IMG/VR virus record: IMGVR_UViG_3300009593_000048
Location: 1-38,490 of that record
DNA from: a virus
Length of the DNA stretch: 38,490 nt
Strand: one strand, 5' to 3'
The notes under the pieces were generated by a model that worked only from the letters and a program-made list of their open reading frames with translations, was not told where the DNA came from and made no database searches. This document shows, in pieces, positions 1-7,183 of the stretch. Position numbers and translations under genes: made by a program. Position 1 is the stretch's first letter; every line of letters starts with the position of its first letter.

Positions 1-342
1 AATACAGGTGCATCAGGAACAGCAGGTGAAATTAGAGCAACTAATAACATTACTGCTTATTACTCAGATGAAAGATTAAAAGACTTTGAAGGACCTATTG
101 AGAATGCTTTAGAAAAAGTATTATCTTTAACTGGTTTTTATTATAAAGATAACCAAACTGCAAAAGACTTAGGTTACGATAATGATAAACGTCAAGTAGG
201 TCTAAGTGCTCAGGAAGTCAAAAAAGTATTACCAGAAGTTATAACAGAAGCACCAATAGATGACCAGTATCTAACTATTTGGTATGATAAATTAATTCCA
301 TTATTAGTAGAAGCAATAAAAGAGCTAGCAGATAAGGAATAA
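1..342 (+). CDS. Tail fibre/spike protein, C-terminal part with S74 autoprocessing chaperone domain (5' truncated)
   Basis: The open frame enters from the window edge and ends at TAA 340-342. The visible 113 residues contain YYSDERLK, the hallmark of peptidase S74 intramolecular chaperone domains; the Ser of SDERLK is the family's self-cleavage nucleophile. GLSAQEVKKVLPE and the C-terminal helix WYDKLIPLLVEAIKEL also match. In this family the domain helps the fibre trimerise and then cuts itself off. The first residues (NTGASGTAGEI) read as three Gly-X-Y triplets, so a collagen-like shaft may lie upstream, out of view. The two genes downstream are 2OG oxygenases, one with collagen-modifying architecture. 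Confidence 0.85.
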   Translation, partial: NTGASGTAGEIRATNNITAYYSDERLKDFEGPIENALEKVLSLTGFYYKDNQTAKDLGYDNDKRQVGLSAQEVKKVLPEVITEAPIDDQYLTIWYDKLIPLLVEAIKELADKE

Positions 343-359
343 AGAACTCAGGAGGAGTT

Positions 360-932
360 ATGAATCAGATATGGCAGATGTGGTCAGAGGAGCTAGACCG
401 CGTCGCAGTAGACTCAATTATCAAGGAATGTGAAACCTATCAGGTAAAACCAGCAACGGTAGGACATATAGAACTTATAGACGCAAAAGAAGATTTATCT
501 ATTCGTAGATCTGAACTCCGTTGGGTTTCTCCTTCAACTTCTCCCACCATAGCAAAGTTACTATGGAATTATGTTGCTACAGCCAATAGGAACGCTTTTG
601 GAGTAGATATTACTAATATATGGGACATACAGTACACAGTATATAAAGGCACAGATGACGGGCATTACGACTGGCACCATGATACTTTCTGGGGGAATGC
701 CTCAAGTTTTGATAGAAAACTAAGTATTATTATCCAACTCTCTGACCCTGCAGACTATGAGGGGGGTAAATTCGAGATAGACCCTCAGTATGAAAACCCA
801 AATGAAATAGCTTTAAAGAAACAAGGTTCTATTCTTGTTTTTCCTTCTACTATACGACACAGAGTATTACCTGTTACTTCAGGGGTACGTAAGTCCCTAG
901 TAGCTTGGGTGGAGGGACCTAAATGGCGTTAA
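360..932 (+). CDS. 2OG-Fe(II) oxygenase (PKHD/prolyl hydroxylase-like)
   Basis: A 190-residue dioxygenase that would use 2-oxoglutarate, O2 and Fe(II) to hydroxylate a protein or small substrate. The iron triad is visible as H106-x-D108 (in WHHDTFW) and H167 (in IRHRVLP). R177 (GVRKSLVAW) is the likely 2OG-binding Arg. YEGGKFEI before the distal His is typical of phage PKHD-type enzymes. The AGGAGG Shine-Dalgarno just upstream supports the ATG at 360. It overlaps the next gene by 10 nt, so the two are probably translated together. The substrate is unknown; the neighbouring tail fibre is a reasonable candidate. Confidence 0.85.
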   Translation: MNQIWQMWSEELDRVAVDSIIKECETYQVKPATVGHIELIDAKEDLSIRRSELRWVSPSTSPTIAKLLWNYVATANRNAFGVDITNIWDIQYTVYKGTDDGHYDWHHDTFWGNASSFDRKLSIIIQLSDPADYEGGKFEIDPQYENPNEIALKKQGSILVFPSTIRHRVLPVTSGVRKSLVAWVEGPKWR

Positions 933-2779
933 AAAAGTTTGTAATAAACCTAGAGCATAGAACAGATCGTAAACAACACTTTATAGATAAAAATCCAACC
1001 TTAGAAGATTACACATTTGTAGAGGCTGTTGATGGCTTAAATCAAGATTTATCTTGGTATAAAACTAGACCAGGGTGGATAGACCCATTTCAGAGTAGGG
1101 GTATTATCCCTACTGAAGTAGCTTGCTTTCTATCTCATAGAAATATGTGGCAGAAATGTGTAGAGCTGGATGAACCTATCCTTGTAATAGAAGATGATGC
1201 TATTATTAATAAGGATGAGTGGGATGAGCCTTTCTACGAATATACTATAGGGTACTGGGACATGTTGTATTTACAACGTAATGAAAATGAACCAGAGAAC
1301 ACTATAAAAGTAAGTGATAGGTTAGAAAGACCTTGGTACCCATATAACACGACCGCTTATGTTATATGCCCTAAAGGAGCTAAAAAGCTTTTAAATACTA
1401 ATATTATGGAAGAAGGTATAATACCTGTAGATGAGTATATTCCTGAGCAAATAAGATCAGGTAGCCTTATGGCTCTTGCCTTACAAAAAGACTCTTGTAA
1501 TCAAGCTCTTGCAGATGATTTACCATCTGATATAAGAAATGACAGGAGAATAATGAAACATACACACGTACTAACAGTCGGAACAGATGTAGGAAAGATG
1601 GATGCCTTTATGACATCTGCTAAATTTCACAATATTGAATTTACAAATATTGGATATGGAGTTAAATGGAAGGGGACAGACATGTCAGGCCCAGGTGGGG
1701 GAATGAAAGTTAACCTATTCAAACGTCACCTAGATACCCTTCCGGATACGGATATTGTACTCTTCACAGATGCGTACGATGTTTTTTATGCAGATGGTTT
1801 AGATACTATAGTAGAAAGATATGAGGACTTTGGTAATAAAGTTATCTTTTCCTCTGAGGTGTTCTGTTGGCCGGATGAAGGATTAGCAGATAATTTTCCT
1901 CCCGTACATACCCCCTACCGATATCTCAACTCTGGTACGTTTATAGGAGAAGTAGGCGAACTTAAAAAAATAGTAGAATATGGAAGTGTATCGGATGACG
2001 GGGATGACCAGCTTTTCTACCAGCACGCATTCTTAAGTGGTAAATACGATATTGCTTTAGATGTGGAAGGTTATATATTCCAATGCCATGAGCCTAATAT
2101 AACTATGTTAGGAGATCAATTACACAATGAATTAACTACATGTTGCCCTTGTATATACCATGGAAATGGGGGGACTGAGGCAAAAGAGACTTTTAATAGG
2201 ATCTATTCTGAGATGTATACAGATAGAGCCCCTATGTTTCTTACCCCTTCTAACACGTATGAAGTACTTAGAGAAGACATGATCGTAGCTGATTTTATGA
2301 CTCCTGAGCAATGTGATAGGATGATTGAGATAGCGGATAAGAATGGGGAATGGTCTAGCTTAGCCTATGATAAGTTCCCAGCACAAGAGATACGACTCCA
2401 GGAGTTAAACCTTTGGGCTGAATTGTCAGCACATTGGGATAACCATATAGTACCTATTATAGAAAAACATTGGACACCTATTCAAATGTATGGGGTTAGG
2501 GATGCTTTTGTTATGAGGTATGCAGTAGATACTCAAAAAGAGTTACCTCTACACCATGATGCTTCTTATGTTACAGGATCTGTTAAACTTAATGAAGATT
2601 ATAAGGGTGGGAATCTTTCTTTCCCAAGGCAAACTTTTACAAATGAGCAAATACCTAGAGGGAAGCTACTTCTTTTCCCTGGGGCAGTTTCACATCCACA
2701 TGAATGTACGGAACTTACAGAAGGGACTAAATATAGTTTAACTATATGGACGCAAAGATTTCCAGGAGACGTTGTTTAG
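923..2779 (+). CDS. Three-domain procollagen lysyl hydroxylase/glycosyltransferase-like protein (GT25 + PLOD-type GT + 2OG oxygenase)
   Basis: The 618 residues hold three domains. Residues about 3-205 look like a GT25 (LPS/procollagen galactosyltransferase) domain: FVINLEHRTDRKQHF near the start and VIEDDAI as the acidic motif. Residues about 213-415 resemble the glycosyltransferase domain of PLOD/LH3, with LFTDAYDVFY carrying D283 and D286, and YLNSGTFIG. Residues about 448-615 are a PLOD-like 2OG-Fe(II) oxygenase with H544-x-D546, distal H593 and K603 where animal lysyl hydroxylases have Arg. Family knowledge links these activities to hydroxylysine formation and its glycosylation. The phage substrate is not shown; the S74 fibre upstream begins, as far as visible, with Gly-X-Y triplets. 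The stop codon overlaps that of the convergent gene. Confidence 0.85.
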   Translation: MALKKFVINLEHRTDRKQHFIDKNPTLEDYTFVEAVDGLNQDLSWYKTRPGWIDPFQSRGIIPTEVACFLSHRNMWQKCVELDEPILVIEDDAIINKDEWDEPFYEYTIGYWDMLYLQRNENEPENTIKVSDRLERPWYPYNTTAYVICPKGAKKLLNTNIMEEGIIPVDEYIPEQIRSGSLMALALQKDSCNQALADDLPSDIRNDRRIMKHTHVLTVGTDVGKMDAFMTSAKFHNIEFTNIGYGVKWKGTDMSGPGGGMKVNLFKRHLDTLPDTDIVLFTDAYDVFYADGLDTIVERYEDFGNKVIFSSEVFCWPDEGLADNFPPVHTPYRYLNSGTFIGEVGELKKIVEYGSVSDDGDDQLFYQHAFLSGKYDIALDVEGYIFQCHEPNITMLGDQLHNELTTCCPCIYHGNGGTEAKETFNRIYSEMYTDRAPMFLTPSNTYEVLREDMIVADFMTPEQCDRMIEIADKNGEWSSLAYDKFPAQEIRLQELNLWAELSAHWDNHIVPIIEKHWTPIQMYGVRDAFVMRYAVDTQKELPLHHDASYVTGSVKLNEDYKGGNLSFPRQTFTNEQIPRGKLLLFPGAVSHPHECTELTEGTKYSLTIWTQRFPGDVV

Positions 2780-3495
2780 AGGTAATCAGTTGTTACAACC
2801 TCATACACGACTGTGTAGGTGTTCTCAACTTTCTTTTCTGGTATAGGGGTGTCAGGTTTAGTACTTCCATCCATTGTTGGAATATGGTCTGTTACCTCTG
2901 GATCATCCCTATCATAATATATGTATTCTTTAGTAAGCTCTGTAACGCTTTGAGAGTTCCAATCCACTAAAGAGCCTGTTTGTTGTAAACCTGCGTGTTT
3001 AACTCTTTCATAGCTGGCTTTCATAGGGGAGTTTTTATCTGTTACCGCCTTTGATTTAATCGCCCCTAAAGTCTTCCAAAGAGAAACCCTAGCATTTTGC
3101 CATTCTACATTATAGATATACTCTTTAGAGTTAGAAGTATTAGGACCTACAAGCCCATTACATACATTTATACTCTTATCGGATGGGTCATAAAATACAC
3201 ACTCTAAGGTGAGTAAGTAGCCATCTTCATATACAGCAGTAAGATAGCTATTTTCCCCTCTACCCCCTGTGTAGTCTGAGTTATGTTTATACCAATATTT
3301 AATAAAATAGGCATCATCCCCAGCGCTGTAGGCTGCATCAAACTCATCATCTGATATATCACCATTCCTGTAATAGTCATAGTGGTGGTTTCCTGCTGCT
3401 ATATAAGGTTTCGAGCTTAGGTATAACCTTTCAAAATCACCATTGGTATAGTGGGTTTGTATTTCTGAGAACTTTAGATTTTTAGCAGTAAACAT
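2776..3495 (-). CDS. Phage protein of unknown function, second gene of a minus-strand pair
   Basis: A 239-residue protein with no family I recognise. It is rich in Tyr, Asp, Asn and Ser and has no signal peptide or membrane segment. Its ATG shares one base with the TAA of the upstream gene (TAATG), so translation is probably coupled. Its TAA (2776-2778) overlaps the TAG of the convergent oxygenase gene (2777-2779), leaving no room for a terminator. Lying inside a virion-gene block on the opposite strand suggests a tail-associated or host-range protein; that is inference only. Confidence 0.7.
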   Translation of the reverse strand: MFTAKNLKFSEIQTHYTNGDFERLYLSSKPYIAAGNHHYDYYRNGDISDDEFDAAYSAGDDAYFIKYWYKHNSDYTGGRGENSYLTAVYEDGYLLTLECVFYDPSDKSINVCNGLVGPNTSNSKEYIYNVEWQNARVSLWKTLGAIKSKAVTDKNSPMKASYERVKHAGLQQTGSLVDWNSQSVTELTKEYIYYDRDDPEVTDHIPTMDGSTKPDTPIPEKKVENTYTVVYEVVTTDYL

Positions 3496-4199
3496 TATTC
3501 AAAGCTTAATGTAAAATCAGTGGCCGAACTACTAGTGAAAGCAGAAAGGGACATCCATGAGTATATAATCCTGGAGTTATATGAAACTACCGCATATACA
3601 CCATTATCATTAGACCCCCTAGTGAACTTTTTGCCCTCTTGGCCACTTCCATGCCATTTTACATATACAGAATCCCAGTCAGTATCTCCTGTTCCGGCTC
3701 CCCCTCCCTCAAAGGCTAGTTTGAAGTAATAGGTGTCTACAATAGTATCTACAAAATGGATCCCTGCAGCACTTAGCCATTTATTACTGTCCCAGTTAGT
3801 ACCGCTAGGTTGATTAGTACCACTATTTAGTGGCCAAGCAGATGTTGTATAGTTGGTGTCCCCAGTCATTATAGTTCCGGTCTGGGTACTATTACCCGAA
3901 GTAGATACAGATTGTATGCCCCCGGACGTGCCCCAGCCATAGAAATAATTAAGTACGGATATACTGCCTTTTAGTTGAGGTACACTGGAAGTCCACGAAG
4001 CAACAGACTGATCTACTACAGCAGAGTTTGCCCAGTCTCTCATAACAGTAGTAGCGGTGGTGGAAGTAGAAGATGTTGTTATAGAACCATTAGTCCTAGG
4101 TCTGTCCTGCGCATAGCCAGAGGTGGACACCGCCCCGGTGTCTCCACTAATATCCCGTACGCCGTCATAGCTTAAATCTGTCCATACAAGTTTGCTCAT
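3495..4199 (-). CDS. Ser/Thr/Gly-rich phage protein, probably beta-structured and virion-associated
   Basis: A 234-residue protein that I cannot assign to a family. It starts MSKLVWTDLSYDGVRDISG and is very rich in Ser, Thr, Gly and aromatic residues, like phage receptor-binding or fibre proteins. It has no membrane segment. It is the first gene of a two-gene minus-strand unit and is divergent from the + strand gene at 4227. The ATG sits at 4197-4199. No Shine-Dalgarno is evident, and an AT-rich TATATT lies only a few bases upstream, so the transcript may have a very short leader. Confidence 0.7.
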   Translation of the reverse strand: MSKLVWTDLSYDGVRDISGDTGAVSTSGYAQDRPRTNGSITTSSTSTTATTVMRDWANSAVVDQSVASWTSSVPQLKGSISVLNYFYGWGTSGGIQSVSTSGNSTQTGTIMTGDTNYTTSAWPLNSGTNQPSGTNWDSNKWLSAAGIHFVDTIVDTYYFKLAFEGGGAGTGDTDWDSVYVKWHGSGQEGKKFTRGSNDNGVYAVVSYNSRIIYSWMSLSAFTSSSATDFTLSFE

Positions 4200-4220
4200 G
4201 TGAATATATTACCATATAAT
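4192..4220 (+). promoter_or_regulatory. Candidate sigma70-type promoter for the 4227 gene and endolysin
   Basis: TTGCTC (4192-4197) is followed after exactly 17 bases by a perfect TATAAT (4215-4220) in the divergent gap. Transcription would begin at about 4227, on or beside the ATG, which has no Shine-Dalgarno. That would give a leaderless mRNA. The -35 match is only four of six. Confidence 0.45.
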
Positions 4221-4226
4221 CGGTAC

Positions 4227-4424
4227 ATGGCTACAGCAAAAGAAGCGTTGGCAAATATAGAAGCGCACGAGAAAACGTGTGCTATACGTTATGGCAACAT
4301 AGAAAAGCGCCTAGATAAAGGAGATGCTAAGTTCGATGCTATGGACGCTAAGTTCACTAGATATATCGTTGGACTATATCTTCTTATTATTGCGGCAAGT
4401 GGCTTTGATAAACTTTTTTCATAG
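4227..4424 (+). CDS. Small coiled-coil/membrane protein (XhlA-like layout)
   Basis: 65 residues: an N-terminal helix (MATAKEALANIEAHEKTCA), a short repeat GDAKFDAMDAKF, then a C-terminal membrane helix (YIVGLYLLIIAASGF). This layout resembles XhlA-type haemolysin/holin-associated proteins, and the gene lies just upstream of the endolysin. A GTG at 4200 could extend it by nine residues, but ATG 4227 fits the family length better. A role in lysis is plausible, not proven. Confidence 0.6.
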   Translation: MATAKEALANIEAHEKTCAIRYGNIEKRLDKGDAKFDAMDAKFTRYIVGLYLLIIAASGFDKLFS

Positions 4425-4432
4425 GAGGAAAA

Positions 4433-4696
4433 ATGGCTAAAAAAGAAAGTAACGGAGTAACACCTGGAGCAAATGTTATTAATTTCGAAAACAAATCATA
4501 TGAAATTGATAAACTAAGCCCAAGAGCAGCGGAATCTTTTAACATGTTAGTACGTCTTCAGAGTGATTGGAATGATTCCCAATACGAAATGAAGAAGATA
4601 GAAACAGCTCAACAAAAAACTGTTTCTGATCTGAAAGTAATAATGGTAGAAGATAATATAAAACCAGTTAAAAACTCCGGGATCATCACACAATGA
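4433..4696 (+). CDS. Small conserved phage protein (DUF6447-like)
   Basis: 87 residues, preceded by a good AGGAGG. The segment INFENKSYEIDKLSP followed by a helix rich in Gln, Glu and Lys resembles DUF6447, small proteins of marine phages whose function is unknown. There is no signal or membrane segment. The last 4 nt overlap the endolysin start (ATGA), so the endolysin is probably translated by coupling. Confidence 0.6.
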   Translation: MAKKESNGVTPGANVINFENKSYEIDKLSPRAAESFNMLVRLQSDWNDSQYEMKKIETAQQKTVSDLKVIMVEDNIKPVKNSGIITQ

Positions 4697-5145
4697 ATAT
4701 AGAACAATGTAAAGAAGATATAAAACGTCACGAGGGTGAAGTTTTAGAGATATATGAAGATAGCTTAGGCTATAAAACCCTTGGTGTGGGGCATCTTTGC
4801 CAACCAGGCGACCCTGAATATGACTGGGAAATTGGGACGAAAGTATCACAAGAAGTAGTAGATATGTATTTTGCAGATGACTTTGACAAGCATCTAACAG
4901 AAGCTATACATGTGTTTGGCACAGAGGAAGACTTCTATAATTTACCTGAAGATATTCAACATGTATTAGTCAATATGTGTTTTAATCTAGGGGGAACAAG
5001 ACTTTCTAATTTTAAGAATATGATGAAAGCTTGTAGAGAACATAATTGGGAACAAATGGCTGCTGAAATGGAAGATAGCAGGTGGTTTAAACAAGTAGGA
5101 AGAAGGAGTCTAGAACTACAAGCAGTGGTTCGTAATACTATATAA
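4693..5145 (+). CDS. Endolysin, T4-type lysozyme (GH24)
   Basis: A 150-residue muramidase that cuts the MurNAc-GlcNAc bond of peptidoglycan at lysis. The T4 lysozyme catalytic triad is visible: E14 (RHEGEV), D23 (YEDSLGY) and T29 (KTLGVGH). The C-terminal half keeps FNLGGTRLSNF and SRWFKQVGRRS, which match the T4 core (SRWYNQTPNRA). There is no signal peptide or SAR-type anchor, so it should need a holin to reach the periplasm; a candidate lies at 12978. The spanins are also 7 kb away, so the lysis genes are split. Confidence 0.93.
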   Translation: MNIEQCKEDIKRHEGEVLEIYEDSLGYKTLGVGHLCQPGDPEYDWEIGTKVSQEVVDMYFADDFDKHLTEAIHVFGTEEDFYNLPEDIQHVLVNMCFNLGGTRLSNFKNMMKACREHNWEQMAAEMEDSRWFKQVGRRSLELQAVVRNTI

Positions 5146-5155
5146 TGAATAGAAT

Positions 5156-7183
5156 ATGGCATATTTCAAAATTAATAGATTCGGTGGCATTGCACCCCGC
5201 CTATCTCCCCGTCTTTTAAAGGAAAACCTTGCACAAACTGCAACGGATATAAACCTTGAAAGCGGTAGACTTGCGCCAATAAAAGACAACTCAGACGCTT
5301 TAACTTTAGCTAGTTCCTCTAAACAAAGTATTTTTAAATATACAGATGATCCTGTACGTTGGCTCCAATTTGATGATGACGTAGACGTAGTACCTGGACC
5401 AATTGCTGGAGATACTAACAATACAGTATATTGGACGGGGGATGGGGCGTATCCTAAGATGGGTAGATCCTCTGATATTGTAGGAGGTTCTAGTTACCCA
5501 AACAATTCATATCGGTTGGGTATTCCCGCTCCTACTGCCGCCCCAACGGTAGCGGTTGTAGCAGAAACTAGTTTTGATGGTGTTATTACCTTTGCTAATG
5601 GATCTGCAGTAGTAACAGTTACTAGTTATACTTCTGGTTCTGCCGCAGCGCACGGAGCAGTTGTAGGGGAATATGTTACGTTAGCAGGTTTTTCTACTAC
5701 ACAAGGGGTTGAGGCCGACAACATAAATGGCACATTTCAAGTAAAAACCGTACCCAGTGTTTCTACTCTTACTTTAGAGCTATCGGCTGCAGCTACTGGT
5801 GCTGGAGATACTGCTAGTGTGAGTAATGGTGTTAAAGTAGGGGGTAAAGCTGACGCCAAATTAGACTATGAGACTTCTTATGTATATACCTTTGTTTCTG
5901 CTTATGGAGAGGAGGGGCCTCCTTCCCCAGCCTCTACAGTTATTACTACAGATGATAACCAATCCGTAGCAATTAGTGGGTTAGAGACTTCTGCAGGTAG
6001 TTCAGCAGGAAGGACAAATACTAATTTAACTAAGAAACGTCTTTACCGATCTAATACAGGTTCTAATACTACATTATTCCAGTTTGTGGCAGAATTAAAT
6101 TTATCAACTGCTACATATACAGATACCTCTACAAACAGTGAATTAGCTGAAGTTATACCTGCTACTTATTGGATTGGACCACCTAACGAAGATACTGCAA
6201 CCTACCCAGATGGGGCTATGAAGGGGTTATGCGCAATGCCCGGGGGAATGTTTGCGGGTTTTGTAGGAAAACGTATATGTTTCTCTGAGCCATACATGCC
6301 ACATGCTTGGCCAGCAGGGTATCGAATAACAATAGAAGAAGAGATTATAGGTATTGCCGTCGGACAAGGTGGCTTATTAGTCGGTACAAAAGGTACGCCC
6401 TATGTGGTAGTAGGGAACGACCCTCAATCGATGCAAGCACTTAGGTTAGAAACAGGCCAGCAGTGTTTAAGTAAACTTTCTATGGTAGATATGGGAGCAT
6501 TTGTGTTCTATGCTGGACCGGATGGTCTTATAGGTGTACAAGGATCTAGTGTAATTGTACTTACAGAGGCGATAGTAACGCCTGAACAATGGCAAGCTGA
6601 CTATTACCCTTCCACTATTAAAGGTTTCTTATGGGAAGGTAAGTATGTAGGCTTCTACTCTACAGGAAGCGGATTTGGAGGTTTTATATTTGACCCAAGA
6701 GAAAGCAATGATGGAGCTACCTTCTACGAGTTAGATGTTAGTGCGCTTGTTAGAGGGGGTTTCACAGATCCAGACGATAATCAGTTGTACACAATAGTAG
6801 CTAACAAGATTGAAAAGTTCCAAGGTGGAAGCACGGACCAAACTTATAATTGGAAATCTAAAGAGTTTGTTACCCCTAAACCCACAAGTATGGGTTTTAT
6901 AAAGGTGGATGCAGAAGCATTCCCTGTGACATTAAAAGTATATGCCGATGGGACTCTATATTACACTGGGACTATAGCCCTATCTGGAACACAACATTCC
7001 GTATCGGGTAGTTATGTAAATGCTGCAGGGGGATCTGTCAGCATAAGCTCTACCGATATACCTGAACCAGTACTTAGGTTACCCGCACGCCTCGGTAGCA
7101 CCTTTTCCGTAGAAGTAGAAAGTGCGAAAACCGTTAACGAGGTATGTATAGGGGAATCTATTGAAGAACTAAGGGCTATCTGA
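5156..7183 (+). CDS. Virion structural protein (tail/neck component, beta-propeller-like)
   Basis: 675 residues. The start (MAYFKINRFGGIAPRLSP) and the middle (LLVGTKGTPYVVVGND, GAFVFYAGPDGLIG, GKYVGFY) resemble a widespread podovirus-like structural protein in which such strands form a propeller or neck piece. Residues about 130-200 look like an inserted Ala/Thr/Val-rich beta domain and about 230-300 like a fibronectin-type insert (YVYTFVSAYGEEGPPSP). No enzyme motif is visible. It overlaps the next gene by one base (TGATG). Its exact place in the particle is not certain. Confidence 0.65.
   Translation: MAYFKINRFGGIAPRLSPRLLKENLAQTATDINLESGRLAPIKDNSDALTLASSSKQSIFKYTDDPVRWLQFDDDVDVVPGPIAGDTNNTVYWTGDGAYPKMGRSSDIVGGSSYPNNSYRLGIPAPTAAPTVAVVAETSFDGVITFANGSAVVTVTSYTSGSAAAHGAVVGEYVTLAGFSTTQGVEADNINGTFQVKTVPSVSTLTLELSAAATGAGDTASVSNGVKVGGKADAKLDYETSYVYTFVSAYGEEGPPSPASTVITTDDNQSVAISGLETSAGSSAGRTNTNLTKKRLYRSNTGSNTTLFQFVAELNLSTATYTDTSTNSELAEVIPATYWIGPPNEDTATYPDGAMKGLCAMPGGMFAGFVGKRICFSEPYMPHAWPAGYRITIEEEIIGIAVGQGGLLVGTKGTPYVVVGNDPQSMQALRLETGQQCLSKLSMVDMGAFVFYAGPDGLIGVQGSSVIVLTEAIVTPEQWQADYYPSTIKGFLWEGKYVGFYSTGSGFGGFIFDPRESNDGATFYELDVSALVRGGFTDPDDNQLYTIVANKIEKFQGGSTDQTYNWKSKEFVTPKPTSMGFIKVDAEAFPVTLKVYADGTLYYTGTIALSGTQHSVSGSYVNAAGGSVSISSTDIPEPVLRLPARLGSTFSVEVESAKTVNEVCIGESIEELRAI

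Noticed and set aside
2746-2970. 74-residue + ORF downstream of the PLOD-like gene
   Set aside because: It lies wholly antisense to a better minus-strand gene and has no SD.
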